NCBI GenBank assembly: GCA_002720865.1
Contig: PBIO01000014.1
Coordinates: 124,001 to 188,000 of the forward strand
Source: Halobacteriovorax sp.
GTDB taxonomy: Bacteria; Bdellovibrionota; Bacteriovoracia; Bacteriovoracales; Bacteriovoracaceae
Direction of reading: 5' to 3'
Length of the DNA: 64,000 bases
Part shown: one piece after another, positions 25,377-34,430 of the stretch
How the letters are laid out: each line of letters opens with the position of its first letter
Numbering within the stretch: position 1 is the first letter of the stretch
Translations under genes and position numbers: made by a program
The notes under the pieces: generated by a model
What the model was told of the DNA's origin: nothing
Seen by the model: the letters and a program-made list of their open reading frames with translations, nothing else
The model's database searches: none

Positions 25377-26329
25377 TTTTTCTTAAAAGTTATGGCCATC
25401 CAATCGCCTTCAGATTTCTCAAATAGTATTTCAAACTTAGAATCATACTTTTTCACTATAGATTCTTTTTGTTCGTTTAAGATTCCTGAAATAATTAAAT
25501 ATTTTTGATCTCCTACGGCTTCAGAAATTGTTTGATATTCCGCTAAGAGAACTGGTTCCAATATGTTTGCAAAGACCAGGTCATATTGTTTTTTTTCAGA
25601 ATATTCCTCTCTAACATAATAATTAAATCCTTCATCAATTGAAGGGAAGTTTAACACCGAATTATTTTTATTGTTTTCAATGGCCCGTTTATCAATATCA
25701 ACAAAATCCACAGGACCTTCAAAAATCTTGTGGTAAGAAATCCCAAGGATCCCTGACCCCGAACCAAAATCTAAACAATTTTTTAAGTTTTCTTTCTTAT
25801 TCTTCAATTCAAGTAATGAAAGCATGCACTGTCTGGTTGTTTCATGGGTACCAGTACCAAATCCCATTCCGGGATTAATAATTATTTTCTCCCTTTTTCC
25901 ACCAATATCGCTATCCTTTTCCCAAACCGGCAGCACTACAAATGAATCCAGCAAGATCGGCTCATAATGTTGCTTCCAGGATTCATTCCAGTCTTCCTCT
26001 TCTTGCTCTTCTAAAGTTGCACTTAAATTATTGTCTATTAGGTATTTTAAAAAAGCGCTTGAGTGTAATTTTGCTTCTTTGCTCGAAAAGTAAAATTTTA
26101 ACTTCCTAGATGCTTTTTCTTCGAGTCTTTTCATTAACTCTTCAGTTAAATCGCCTCCGCAAAATGCATCTTCTCCTAAGATTTCATCGACCTGTTCTTC
26201 ATTTAATGAAAACTCCTCATACCCATCGCTTTTAAATTTAGACTGTGAGTATTCAATCAACTTTTGTAAATCTAAAGTGTCAGTATTCTCGAGCGTAACA
26301 ATATAATATTTTGAACTAGTCATTTCCAT
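25373..26329 (-). CDS. prmA: ribosomal protein L11 methyltransferase (PrmA)
   Basis: PrmA trimethylates lysines and the N-terminus of L11 using SAM. The 318-residue protein has the family's N-terminal substrate domain and the class I methyltransferase motifs: I-N-P-G-M-G-F-G-T-G-T-H-E-T-T, C-L-D-F-G-S-G-S-G-I-L-G, D-I-D-K-R-A, and A-N-I-L-E-P-V (the N-I-L-A/E motif). It is slightly longer than usual through an acidic insertion around residues 105-115. The start overlaps the upstream gene by 14 bp. Confidence 0.92.
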   Translation of the reverse strand: MEMTSSKYYIVTLENTDTLDLQKLIEYSQSKFKSDGYEEFSLNEEQVDEILGEDAFCGGDLTEELMKRLEEKASRKLKFYFSSKEAKLHSSAFLKYLIDNNLSATLEEQEEEDWNESWKQHYEPILLDSFVVLPVWEKDSDIGGKREKIIINPGMGFGTGTHETTRQCMLSLLELKNKKENLKNCLDFGSGSGILGISYHKIFEGPVDFVDIDKRAIENNKNNSVLNFPSIDEGFNYYVREEYSEKKQYDLVFANILEPVLLAEYQTISEAVGDQKYLIISGILNEQKESIVKKYDSKFEILFEKSEGDWMAITFKKK

Positions 26330-27824
26330 TACATACCAGTTTTAAGTCTCGTAATCCAAGGAAACCTCCATTAGGAAATATTTTTACTCCTTTTACACAC
26401 TTATTTTTAATCCAGGTTATATTTGGATGCCACATACCTAAGTAAGCGAAATCATTTTCAGCAATCAGCTGAGCTTTTTTATAAAGGCTATTCCTCTCGT
26501 TTTCATTCAATTTTCCCGCAGCCAAATTTAATGCTCTATCAAAGTCTGGATTAATATAATGTCCTCTATTTGCTCCTTTTGGAGGGACGCTATCACTATG
26601 CCAGATGAACCTCATCATATCTGGTCCGGTAAATCCAATCCACTGGCCCATAATTAAATCAAAATTTCCTTTCTTAACATTTTTCATAAAGGTACCCCAT
26701 TCTTGAACAGAGACTTTAATCTCAAATCCAAACTGGGCTAACTTATCTTTAAGTAAATTCACGATTTCAATGGTTGCCTTGTTATTTGAAACACGCCAAC
26801 TTAATCTCACCGGCTTATTGTTTAAATACCATTTGCCTTTTACTTTTTTATAACCTTCTTCTAAAAGTAACTTTGTCGCTTCATCTGCGCTATATCTTAC
26901 CTTCTGTGAGTTGATATAAAACTTTCCAAAAGAAGGAGAGAAGAGCCCATTCGACAATATTGCTGTTTCATGAAGCTTGTATTTCAAAAGTTCTCTTCTA
27001 GGGATCAACTTTGAGATTGCCTTTCTTACGTTATGTTTAGATAAGTGTATATTTTTGTGATTAAAACTAATGTATTTATAATTTGTTCCTGGCACTTCTA
27101 AATATTCATACTCTCTTGTATTTTTTTTCAACCATTTATATTTTCTCGGTGATATTCCACCAAGTGATAGATGCAATTCTTTATTTACAATCTTTAGGGC
27201 CAATGTAGTCTCATCTTTCACAACTTTAAATGATAGGTTTGGCTTTGATTCTCCGAAAGCAGGGGTTAAAACAACCTTCAAGGGGGACTTCTCTAAGATT
27301 TTATATTCTCCACAACCGACTTGCTCTCCAGATGTGTTAATTTTTAGGATTTTTAAAAGAGTTAGGTTATTTAAATTTTCAATACTATATTTCTTAAAAA
27401 TAACAATAAACTCCAAATCATTAATAATCTTAATACTTTTGATGTTTTGAAATGCCCTTGCGTGATTTGATTTATTTTCCGGCTTTATAAAGTATTTATA
27501 AGAATCAATGACATTTTTCGCCGTTACGCTTTTCCCATCCCAAAATTTTATACCTTCTTTTAAGGTGAAACGGATTTCATGATCCCCACTTTGAGATATT
27601 GTCTCTGAGAAATTCTCACAAGCATCACAGTTTGATCTCATTTTTTCGTCAAAATCGATCAAAGATAAATGAGTAATTCTGTTAATATTCTGAGAATTGG
27701 CATCTGTTGCATATAATGGATTTAGATTTAGAGGTACCGAAGTAATACCAATTCTTATTTCGGAACCAAAAGTAGCTCTACAAATTAAAAAAATTAAGAT
27801 TATTAAAAAAGGCCTATAACTCAT
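26316..27824 (-). CDS. family 5 extracellular solute-binding protein (peptide type)
   Basis: SBP_bac_5 proteins bind oligopeptides, dipeptides, nickel or cell-wall peptides for an ABC importer. A signal peptide (MSYRPFLIILIFLICRATFG) is followed by the family's N-terminal L-N-P-L-Y-A-T-D and the E-I-R-F-T-L-K-E-G-I-K-F-W-D-G-K-S-V-T-A-K-N-V block, which is diagnostic. The C-terminal D-P-like R-G-H-Y-I-N-P-D-F-D-R-A-L-N segment is also present. No permease or ATPase genes adjoin it. I use the ATG at 27824; an ATG at 27854 is possible. Its ligand cannot be stated. Confidence 0.88.
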   Translation of the reverse strand: MSYRPFLIILIFLICRATFGSEIRIGITSVPLNLNPLYATDANSQNINRITHLSLIDFDEKMRSNCDACENFSETISQSGDHEIRFTLKEGIKFWDGKSVTAKNVIDSYKYFIKPENKSNHARAFQNIKSIKIINDLEFIVIFKKYSIENLNNLTLLKILKINTSGEQVGCGEYKILEKSPLKVVLTPAFGESKPNLSFKVVKDETTLALKIVNKELHLSLGGISPRKYKWLKKNTREYEYLEVPGTNYKYISFNHKNIHLSKHNVRKAISKLIPRRELLKYKLHETAILSNGLFSPSFGKFYINSQKVRYSADEATKLLLEEGYKKVKGKWYLNNKPVRLSWRVSNNKATIEIVNLLKDKLAQFGFEIKVSVQEWGTFMKNVKKGNFDLIMGQWIGFTGPDMMRFIWHSDSVPPKGANRGHYINPDFDRALNLAAGKLNENERNSLYKKAQLIAENDFAYLGMWHPNITWIKNKCVKGVKIFPNGGFLGLRDLKLVCNGND

Positions 27825-27874
27825 AGCAAAATACACTCCAGAAGCTATGAACATTATCTCTATCTTTCTATAAT

Positions 27875-29443
27875 GTGAAAATGTTTAAGTTTTTCCCCAT
27901 GGGAGGCGTTGGCTATATAGGAGGAAATATTTCTTATATTGAGCTCGACGATACTCCATATATTATAGATACAGGTATACTTTTTCCTCGAGAAGAGTCA
28001 CTAGGTATCAATTATTTATACCCTGACCTTGATATATTAGATCTTAAGGAGTTTAAGGAACCTGAGTACTTATTGCTAACACACGCACATGAAGATCATA
28101 TTGGAGGTATTAAGCATCTCCTTTCAAAATTTCCAAACATCAAAGTAATATGTAACTCTTATACAAAACTCTTTATCGAAAAAAAGTTTCCAAGCTTTCA
28201 GAATGAACTCATAGATACTAACGATTATTATCAAGAAGGTTTAAGCTTTTTTAATTTGAGACATTCTATTCCTGGTGTTTATGGATTCCACTTTCACTCA
28301 ATTCGAAGTGACTACAGTATCTTTTTTTGCACCGATTTTAGATTCAACTTTGAAGAGCAGGATAAAACTTATCTTAATCAAGACCTACTGAAAGAATATT
28401 CTAAATTAGGATCTAAAAAACTTGCTTTTATCGATAGTACCAATATTTGCTCTCGTAACAAAACTGGTCCTTATGAACACGATCTCTATAAAAATTTAGA
28501 AAAAGAGATAAATGAAGCTGAACAGAATATTTATATAACCACTTTTCCTTCGAACGTAATGAGGCTTGCGGCTATCATTGGTATTTGTAACAAGTTCAAT
28601 AAAAACGTAAACCTATGTGGATTTTCCGTTGAGTTTGGTTATGAGCTCGGCAGAAAAGCTGGGCTAATCGATAAGATTATAAATAATAGTAATTCAAATA
28701 ATAACTCGGTTACGATTTTGTCAGGAAGCCAAGGTGACCTAAGAGGTGCCTTTAGGCGAGTTTTTTCTGGAAATGATAAAAAGGTTAAACCCAAAATCGG
28801 AGATTATTTGATGTATTCAAGTAAAATAATTCCCGGTAATGAAAAATCTGTTGGTGAAATGTTTAACAAGGCATCACTGATGGGATTAAAAATTAATAAG
28901 GGTCACAATCCTACTATTCACGCCTCAGGACATGCTTACCCTGGAGAAATTTCAAAAATCATAGAGCTATTATCTCCAAGTGATATTTTTCCCATTCATT
29001 TAGAAAGCTGTTTTTTTCAAGAGTTTGTAGAACTATCTAAAGATCAACAATTTAAAGGTAAAGTTCATTGCCTTGATAATTTCAAGGGTATTCTTTTAAA
29101 CTCCAATAAAAAAATAAAGTATATAGAACATGAAGCGCCTGACTTAAGACTTTTCGTTCATGGTGATCAAGAGGTGAATAAAGGGGTTATAAACGATCGA
29201 AGAAGACTTGGAAATTCAGGTGTTTTAATAGTATCTTTGATAAAAGAAAATTTGAGCTCTTTAAAAGTCAAAAAATATGGACTTCCAGAATTAGACGATA
29301 CAAATCTAGAAGAGGCCATGCTAAAAATTCTAAAATCCGAGTGGAATAATCCAGAGGCTGAAGAGTCCCTAAGAATCGGGCTTAGACATTACCTTAGTAA
29401 GGTAATCGGCTATAAACCACTCGTTTTCGTACATCTTCTTTAA
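27875..29443 (+). CDS. RNase J-type metallo-beta-lactamase/beta-CASP ribonuclease
   Basis: RNase J enzymes combine 5'-to-3' exo- and endonuclease activity on RNA. Residues 70-75 are H-A-H-E-D-H, the metallo-beta-lactamase metal motif, followed by I-G-G-I. The beta-CASP region appears at I-T-T-F-P-S-N-V-M-R, and a C-terminal motif reads H-A-S-G-H-A-Y then I-F-P-I-H-L-E, as in RNase J (usually H-V-S-G-H-A and F-I-P-V-H-G-E). The final 100 residues correspond to the C-terminal domain. 522 residues is a little short. The start is GTG at 27875 or ATG at 27881. It is divergently oriented from the SBP gene. Confidence 0.87.
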   Translation: MKMFKFFPMGGVGYIGGNISYIELDDTPYIIDTGILFPREESLGINYLYPDLDILDLKEFKEPEYLLLTHAHEDHIGGIKHLLSKFPNIKVICNSYTKLFIEKKFPSFQNELIDTNDYYQEGLSFFNLRHSIPGVYGFHFHSIRSDYSIFFCTDFRFNFEEQDKTYLNQDLLKEYSKLGSKKLAFIDSTNICSRNKTGPYEHDLYKNLEKEINEAEQNIYITTFPSNVMRLAAIIGICNKFNKNVNLCGFSVEFGYELGRKAGLIDKIINNSNSNNNSVTILSGSQGDLRGAFRRVFSGNDKKVKPKIGDYLMYSSKIIPGNEKSVGEMFNKASLMGLKINKGHNPTIHASGHAYPGEISKIIELLSPSDIFPIHLESCFFQEFVELSKDQQFKGKVHCLDNFKGILLNSNKKIKYIEHEAPDLRLFVHGDQEVNKGVINDRRRLGNSGVLIVSLIKENLSSLKVKKYGLPELDDTNLEEAMLKILKSEWNNPEAEESLRIGLRHYLSKVIGYKPLVFVHLL

Positions 29444-29471
29444 GTTTTTTGAAAAGTTCCGAAAAGTATTT

Positions 29472-30014
29472 ATGAATGGTTCTAATCAAATATATTTCCT
29501 TGCCTTACTAGGATTTGCATTTTTATTAATAGGCATTCTTAGTGGGATAGTTGTCTACCTTCTTCTTAAATCTAAAGATAAGGAAAAAAATAAAAAGGCT
29601 TCTAATTCAGCTAACGAAGACTCAGCCCGACCTACTTTTGAAGGACTTCAAAACTGCCACTTTCATGAAAACGAACCTGGAAAGGGTAGTTGCTGCATGT
29701 GTGAAAAGAGCTGTTGTGACACATGCCTTAAAGAGTATGATGGCCTAACTTTCTGTCCTGAACATCTTAGAACCTTTAGCGAAAATAAATGGATCGATAT
29801 AACTAATGTTAAAACAACTCCAAATAATCCTGAGGCTGCTATATATATCTACGAATTTAAAAAAGAGCTATGGAATAGCCGAAGTATCCCAACCTACATA
29901 GTTACTCACTATAAAATTAATATCGACGGTGACCATATTGAATCTTATGTAATGTTGTATGTGAGATCTCAAGATGAAGAAGTATTAAGGAATAAGATAA
30001 ATCAGATAAATTAA
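29472..30014 (+). CDS. membrane protein with Cys/His-rich (B-box-like) zinc motif
   Basis: A single membrane helix (residues about 8-34) is followed by a short charged linker. A Cys/His cluster follows at about residues 60-97: C-H-F-H, C-C-M-C, C-C-x-x-C, then F-C-P-E-H. The spacing resembles B-box zinc fingers seen in some bacterial membrane proteins. The remaining 80 residues form a mixed soluble domain with no recognised motif. Metal binding is inferred from the cluster. It follows the RNase J gene by 28 bases and is probably co-transcribed. Confidence 0.7.
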   Translation: MNGSNQIYFLALLGFAFLLIGILSGIVVYLLLKSKDKEKNKKASNSANEDSARPTFEGLQNCHFHENEPGKGSCCMCEKSCCDTCLKEYDGLTFCPEHLRTFSENKWIDITNVKTTPNNPEAAIYIYEFKKELWNSRSIPTYIVTHYKINIDGDHIESYVMLYVRSQDEEVLRNKINQIN

Positions 30015-30043
30015 GGAACGGCCAAACTTGACCGCTCCCTTAA
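30011..30043. terminator. imperfect bidirectional terminator between convergent genes
   Basis: TTAAGG pairs with CCTTAA and, inside it, CGG with CCG and CAA with TTG. It sits between the end of the Cys-rich gene (plus) and the end of ftsZ (minus), the expected place for a shared terminator. Confidence 0.55.
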
Positions 30044-30050
30044 GCGTAAA

Positions 30051-31436
30051 TTAGATTCTTGGTGTTGGTTCTGGCTTTGGACGATTATTGTTTTCCTCAT
30101 CCCTTCTTAAATAAGATGGAGTATCTAGCTCCTCTTCATCAAAATTAATAAAGCCAAGCTTTTCAGCGATTGATCTAGCTCTTCCGCTACCTTTGTTTGT
30201 ATCAAAAGATTCTCTGCCACTATTTTGAGTATTGCTCTCGTTTTTACTGGCTTCATATCTTGTCGCTGCCTCTTTAATTGAGCGAACTAAAGTAGAATCT
30301 TCCTCTGGTGAGCTAGATTCCATCACTGGTGCAATAGTTTCTTCAGTGTTTGAGACCATATTCTGTTCAACAGAAATTTCTTCATTTTTAGTCTCAATAA
30401 CAGGGCTAGGTGACTGTTCAGTCTCAACTGGCATGTCCATAGCTCTGTGTTTAGTTAGTACTCTTTCTTGACCACCTAAACCAGTTGCAATAACAGTAAC
30501 TTTGATATCATCTTCCATCGTGTCATCGATAACAGTTCCAAAGATAATTTCAGCATCATCATCAGCTGCTTCCATAATAAGAGTAACTGCTTCATTGGTT
30601 TCATGCATGGTAAGAGTATCGTTACCAGTGATATTAATAATAATACCTGTAGCACCATCAATAGAGATATCTTCTAATAGAGGTGAACTAATAGCTTCTG
30701 TTGCTGCCTTGATAGCTCTATCTGGACCAGAACAAAGACCTGTTCCCATTAGAGAAAGACCTTTGTTAGCCATTACTGTACTAACGTCAGCAAAGTCAGC
30801 ATTGATATGACCTGTATTATTAATAAGATCGGAAATACCTCTAACAGCATTTAGTAAGACCTCATCTGCTTTCTTAAATGTATCAACTAAAGATAAGCTA
30901 TCTCCAGCAATATAAAGAAGCCTCTGATTAGGAATTGTAATCAAAGAATCGACACTCTCTTCTAATACTTGAATTCCAGATTCAGCTTGTCTGAACCTTT
31001 TCTTTCCTTCAAATAAGAATGGCTTCGTTACAACACCAACCGTTAGAGCTCCAAGCTCTTTAGCTAATTTTGCAATAACCGGTGCAGCCCCTGTTCCAGT
31101 TCCACCGCCCATACCGGCCGTAATAAATACCATATCAGCACCTTCTAAAACTTCAGAAAGTTTTTCATATTCATCTAATGCCGCCTTTCTTCCTACTTCA
31201 GGATTAGCACCAGCGCCAAGGCCTTTAGTAACATCGGCTCCAAGTTGAACCTTTGTTGGAGCTAAGCTCGCATTTAATGACTGTGAGTCAGTATTAGCGA
31301 CTATATACTCGACGCCACTTAATCCTGCTTTTATCATTGTATTTACAGCGTTACTTCCGCCGCCGCCGACACCAACGACTCTAATTTTAGCACCTTGCTG
31401 CATTTCAACTCCTTCATTACTAGTTATTTCAAACAT
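30051..31436 (-). CDS. ftsZ: cell division GTPase FtsZ
   Basis: FtsZ polymerises with GTP into the division ring. The 461-residue protein has G-G-G-G-S-N-A-V-N near residue 25, the tubulin signature G-G-G-T-G-T-G at residues 110-116, and T-x-N-x-D-x-Q (N-T-D-S-Q-S-L) near 49. A long acidic, Ser/Glu-rich linker (about 330-440) precedes the conserved C-terminal peptide T-P-S-Y-L-R-R. About 20 extra residues follow the peptide, which is unusual. AAGGGG five bases before the ATG supports the start. It is the last gene of the division cluster, 12 bases after ftsA. Confidence 0.97.
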   Translation of the reverse strand: MFEITSNEGVEMQQGAKIRVVGVGGGGSNAVNTMIKAGLSGVEYIVANTDSQSLNASLAPTKVQLGADVTKGLGAGANPEVGRKAALDEYEKLSEVLEGADMVFITAGMGGGTGTGAAPVIAKLAKELGALTVGVVTKPFLFEGKKRFRQAESGIQVLEESVDSLITIPNQRLLYIAGDSLSLVDTFKKADEVLLNAVRGISDLINNTGHINADFADVSTVMANKGLSLMGTGLCSGPDRAIKAATEAISSPLLEDISIDGATGIIINITGNDTLTMHETNEAVTLIMEAADDDAEIIFGTVIDDTMEDDIKVTVIATGLGGQERVLTKHRAMDMPVETEQSPSPVIETKNEEISVEQNMVSNTEETIAPVMESSSPEEDSTLVRSIKEAATRYEASKNESNTQNSGRESFDTNKGSGRARSIAEKLGFINFDEEELDTPSYLRRDEENNNRPKPEPTPRI

Positions 31437-31448
31437 AAGGACCCCTTA

Positions 31449-32681
31449 TTAAAATATTTCTTTAAAAACTGTTTTTAATGAATCACTAAACTTACCAATT
31501 AAATCCACACTCTCTTGTTGAATAGGAGTATCGACACCCTCATTACTTCTACTGGCCTCAATCAAAAGTCCAAGAACAGTAGAGAATTTAGGATTTTGCA
31601 TTATATTTGTCATTCCACCAAATGGTTTTGGGTATCCAATTTTAGTGGGATGTTCAAGGGTGTATTCACCAAGTTCTGGAAGTCCTTTAATTAGCGCTCC
31701 ACCACCTGTTAAAACTACACCGCCTGTTATTTCATTTTTTAAATCTTTATCTGAAATTATATTTTTAATAAAGTTAAAAAGTTCTTCCCCACGAGCACCA
31801 AGCACATCGGCAACATGCCCTAAAGGTACTTCCCTACTAGGCGTTCCAGAAATACCGTTCACTGTAATATGTGCAGACTGATTTAATTGTTCCGCTAAAA
31901 CACATCCGTGATTAATTTTTATTCTTTCAGCTTCTACATGAGGAACTTTCAATGCCACTGCCAAGTCATTTGTAAAATGGTTTCCACCTACGGGTATAAT
32001 TTGAGAATGAATCAAGCTACCATTTTTCCAAATAGCAATATCAGTAGTGCCTCCACCAATATCCACTAGCACAACACCTAAATCTTTTTCTTCAGGGCTT
32101 AAAACAGACTCTGAAGAAGCAATTGGTTGTAAAATTACATTTTCAGCAATCACGCCTGTTTGCTCTACACATTTAACGAGATTTTGAATTAATGAAACTG
32201 TACCTGTAACAATATGTACATGGGCCTCAAGCCTAACACCGCACATACCAAGAGGGTTCTTAATTCCACCTGTATTATCAACCCTAAACTCTTGAGGAAT
32301 TACATGAAGGATTTCTCTATCTGATGGAATAACAACAGCTTTAGCCGCCTCTAAAACACGATCGATATCTTCTTCTGTTATTTCTTGACCTTTAATTGCA
32401 ACAACACCTGAGCTGTTGAAACTATAAACATGACTACCAGCGATTCCAATTGCCGCTGAAGTAATATCTACACCGGCCATCAATCTTGCTTCTTCAAGTG
32501 AGCATTGAATTGATTTTACAGTTTTATCAATATTAACTACTGAACCTTTTTTAAGGCCATGAGAGGGGTGTGTTCCGATACCAATAATTTCAAGTTCGCC
32601 ACTTGCTGTTTTAGATCCAACAATTGTGCAAACTTTGGTGGTACCAACATCTAGACCAACAATGATACTTTTTTCGTTCAT
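31449..32681 (-). CDS. ftsA: cell division protein FtsA
   Basis: FtsA is an actin-like ATPase that tethers FtsZ to the membrane. The 410-residue protein has the N-terminal phosphate-1 loop I-V-G-L-D-V-G-T-T-K-V-C, the phosphate-2 loop L-V-D-I-G-G-G-T-T-D-I-A and the adenosine motif V-L-T-G-G-G-A-L-I. It ends with an amphipathic helix (I-G-K-F-S-D-S-L-K-T-V-F-K-E-I-F), its membrane-targeting sequence. All parts are standard. It is preceded by the FtsQ-like gene and followed by ftsZ. Confidence 0.97.
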   Translation of the reverse strand: MNEKSIIVGLDVGTTKVCTIVGSKTASGELEIIGIGTHPSHGLKKGSVVNIDKTVKSIQCSLEEARLMAGVDITSAAIGIAGSHVYSFNSSGVVAIKGQEITEEDIDRVLEAAKAVVIPSDREILHVIPQEFRVDNTGGIKNPLGMCGVRLEAHVHIVTGTVSLIQNLVKCVEQTGVIAENVILQPIASSESVLSPEEKDLGVVLVDIGGGTTDIAIWKNGSLIHSQIIPVGGNHFTNDLAVALKVPHVEAERIKINHGCVLAEQLNQSAHITVNGISGTPSREVPLGHVADVLGARGEELFNFIKNIISDKDLKNEITGGVVLTGGGALIKGLPELGEYTLEHPTKIGYPKPFGGMTNIMQNPKFSTVLGLLIEASRSNEGVDTPIQQESVDLIGKFSDSLKTVFKEIF

Positions 32682-32760
32682 GAGAATCCTTTCTCAGTTC
32701 AAACAGAGTCCATTCTGTATATTCGATACCTTATTAATTTTATAAGGCACCACAAAAATT

Positions 32761-33519
32761 TTAGAATTTGTCGCTAAACTTGACAACCACTTTTTTGGAA
32801 TTGGTTAAATTGATTATTGCGGGAATCTTACGTTTTTTGTCCAGATATTTAACGACTCTTTCCATTTTTCTGATCTTTTCACTCCAGTTTTCAGGACCGA
32901 GAAAAACACTTGAGGGCGTACCTCTTAGGGACAAGATGATCGTCAAATCCTTCTTTTCCCCCAGTATTACCTCACTAATAGATCTTGAAACCATAGGATC
33001 CATATTCTTAATCAAATCAGTCAACTTTTTCTGGACACCTTTATCCATTTTCTGAACAGGTAAGGCCAAGAAGGGTAAAGCCTTTTTTAACTTTTTCTCA
33101 CTTCTGAGAAGAACTTCATAAGTTGGATCAATTAATTCGCCACTATCAACTAAGATAGCTTCGTATGACTCAAGACCATTTTCCTTATAAAGCTGAACTT
33201 TCATTAGTGGTTTTGGGCAATCAAAACTCATAAATAGCGAATTCTTTAAAGGGTTATAATTAATTTTATAACTAGAAATATAGTGTTTTTTATCTAGTTT
33301 TTCTTTTGTGATTTTTTCTTTTAGTTTTTTCAGTGATTTTACATCATCAAAAATTTTCATTAACTGAAGCGCGAAACTTCCAGCTGTTCTTGAGGGACAC
33401 ATTCCAAAACTTGTTCTGTATTTATATTTGCCTTTTCTTTCTGATGAAAGATTATTATTTACGGCCCCAAATGACAGGTGAGGTATTAAAAATAATATTA
33501 TCAGGGTTGCTTTTTTCAT
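32761..33519 (-). CDS. divergent FtsQ-like division protein
   Basis: FtsQ links the early ring to FtsL/FtsB and the septal synthase. The gene is exactly in ftsQ's place between murB and ftsA, and its start overlaps the murB stop (TAATG). The C-terminal part (G-T-P-S-S-V-F-L-G, then K-M-E-R-V-V-K-Y-L, then P-A-I-I-N-L-T-N-S-K-K-V-V-V-K-F) follows the last strands of the FtsQ beta domain. The N-terminus is not the usual basic tail plus anchor but a short sequence like a cleavable signal peptide (MKKATLIILFLIPHLSFG). At 252 residues it is of normal length. Identity rests largely on position. Confidence 0.65.
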   Translation of the reverse strand: MKKATLIILFLIPHLSFGAVNNNLSSERKGKYKYRTSFGMCPSRTAGSFALQLMKIFDDVKSLKKLKEKITKEKLDKKHYISSYKINYNPLKNSLFMSFDCPKPLMKVQLYKENGLESYEAILVDSGELIDPTYEVLLRSEKKLKKALPFLALPVQKMDKGVQKKLTDLIKNMDPMVSRSISEVILGEKKDLTIILSLRGTPSSVFLGPENWSEKIRKMERVVKYLDKKRKIPAIINLTNSKKVVVKFSDKF

Positions 33520-34430
33520 TAGTTAAGTTTTACCTCGGTTTCAAAGTCAACACCATACTGAAGTTTCAATTCTTTCTGTACGATGGCAATGGTTTCACAA
33601 ATATCTTCAAAGTTTGCGCCCCCAGTATTCACCATAAAATTGGCATGCTTTGGGCTTATTTGAATTCTTTTATTTGTGAATCCTTTCATCCCTATTATAT
33701 CGATAAACATTCCCGCAGGGCAAACCTTGTTAGACTTTTTATCATTCTTAAAAATACAACCACAGGTCGATTCTTTTAAAGGCTGAGTTCTATTTCTTAG
33801 TGCTAAATATTCCTTAATTTGTGTCGTGATATCAGGTGATTGACCATGATGTGTGAGCTTAGCCCCTGTAATTACATCACCTTCATCAAGAAAGTGATTT
33901 TTTCTATAACTAAAAGAATTTTTATCTACGATGACGGTCCTCTCATGACCTTTACTATCAATCAAGTAAACCTCATTTACTATATTACATATTTCACCAA
34001 GGTTTGTGCCTGCATTCATAAAAATTGCACCACCTAAAGAAGCCGGAATTCCAGTAAAGACTTCCCATCCTTTCAGTCCATTTTTTACAGCGTGAGATGA
34101 TAGAACAGAAAGTGAAACAGATGCTGGCAGAATATATTCATTCCTAACTTCATCTAAATAACTCTTCTCAAATGGAAAGTTCAACATTAAGTAAGGAATC
34201 ACAGAGGTTTTGGGTAAAAGCTGATTTGCACCCCATCCAATAACTCGATAATTAATTTTATTATCTTTCAGTTTTGGTAGGAGTTGTTTAAGTGCAGCAA
34301 GAGACTTTACGGTTATGAGATCTCCAATGGCCACCAATCTCATAGTGGAATACTTAGTAAGATCCTTTGATTCCTCTAATTCCACATCACCTATCTTGGA
34401 AATCAAATCCGATAACTTACTATTTTCCAC
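33519..34430 (-). CDS. murB: UDP-N-acetylenolpyruvoylglucosamine reductase (MurB)
   Basis: MurB reduces the enolpyruvyl group to give UDP-MurNAc, using FAD and NADPH in the cytoplasm. The sequence shows the FAD-binding G-W-G-A-N-Q-L-L and the long G-W-E-V-F-T-G-I-P-A-S-L-G-G-A-I-F-M-N-A-G block. It also has the C-G-C-I-F-K-N segment, where Ser is the usual proton donor, and the K-H-A-N-F-M-V-N-T-G end. C-G-C-I-F-K-N puts Cys where type I MurB has Ser; type II enzymes use Cys, consistent with this. Start is uncertain: I use GTG at 34430, overlapping murC by 11 bp. A TTG at 34457 would add nine residues. Confidence 0.92.
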   Translation of the reverse strand: MENSKLSDLISKIGDVELEESKDLTKYSTMRLVAIGDLITVKSLAALKQLLPKLKDNKINYRVIGWGANQLLPKTSVIPYLMLNFPFEKSYLDEVRNEYILPASVSLSVLSSHAVKNGLKGWEVFTGIPASLGGAIFMNAGTNLGEICNIVNEVYLIDSKGHERTVIVDKNSFSYRKNHFLDEGDVITGAKLTHHGQSPDITTQIKEYLALRNRTQPLKESTCGCIFKNDKKSNKVCPAGMFIDIIGMKGFTNKRIQISPKHANFMVNTGGANFEDICETIAIVQKELKLQYGVDFETEVKLN

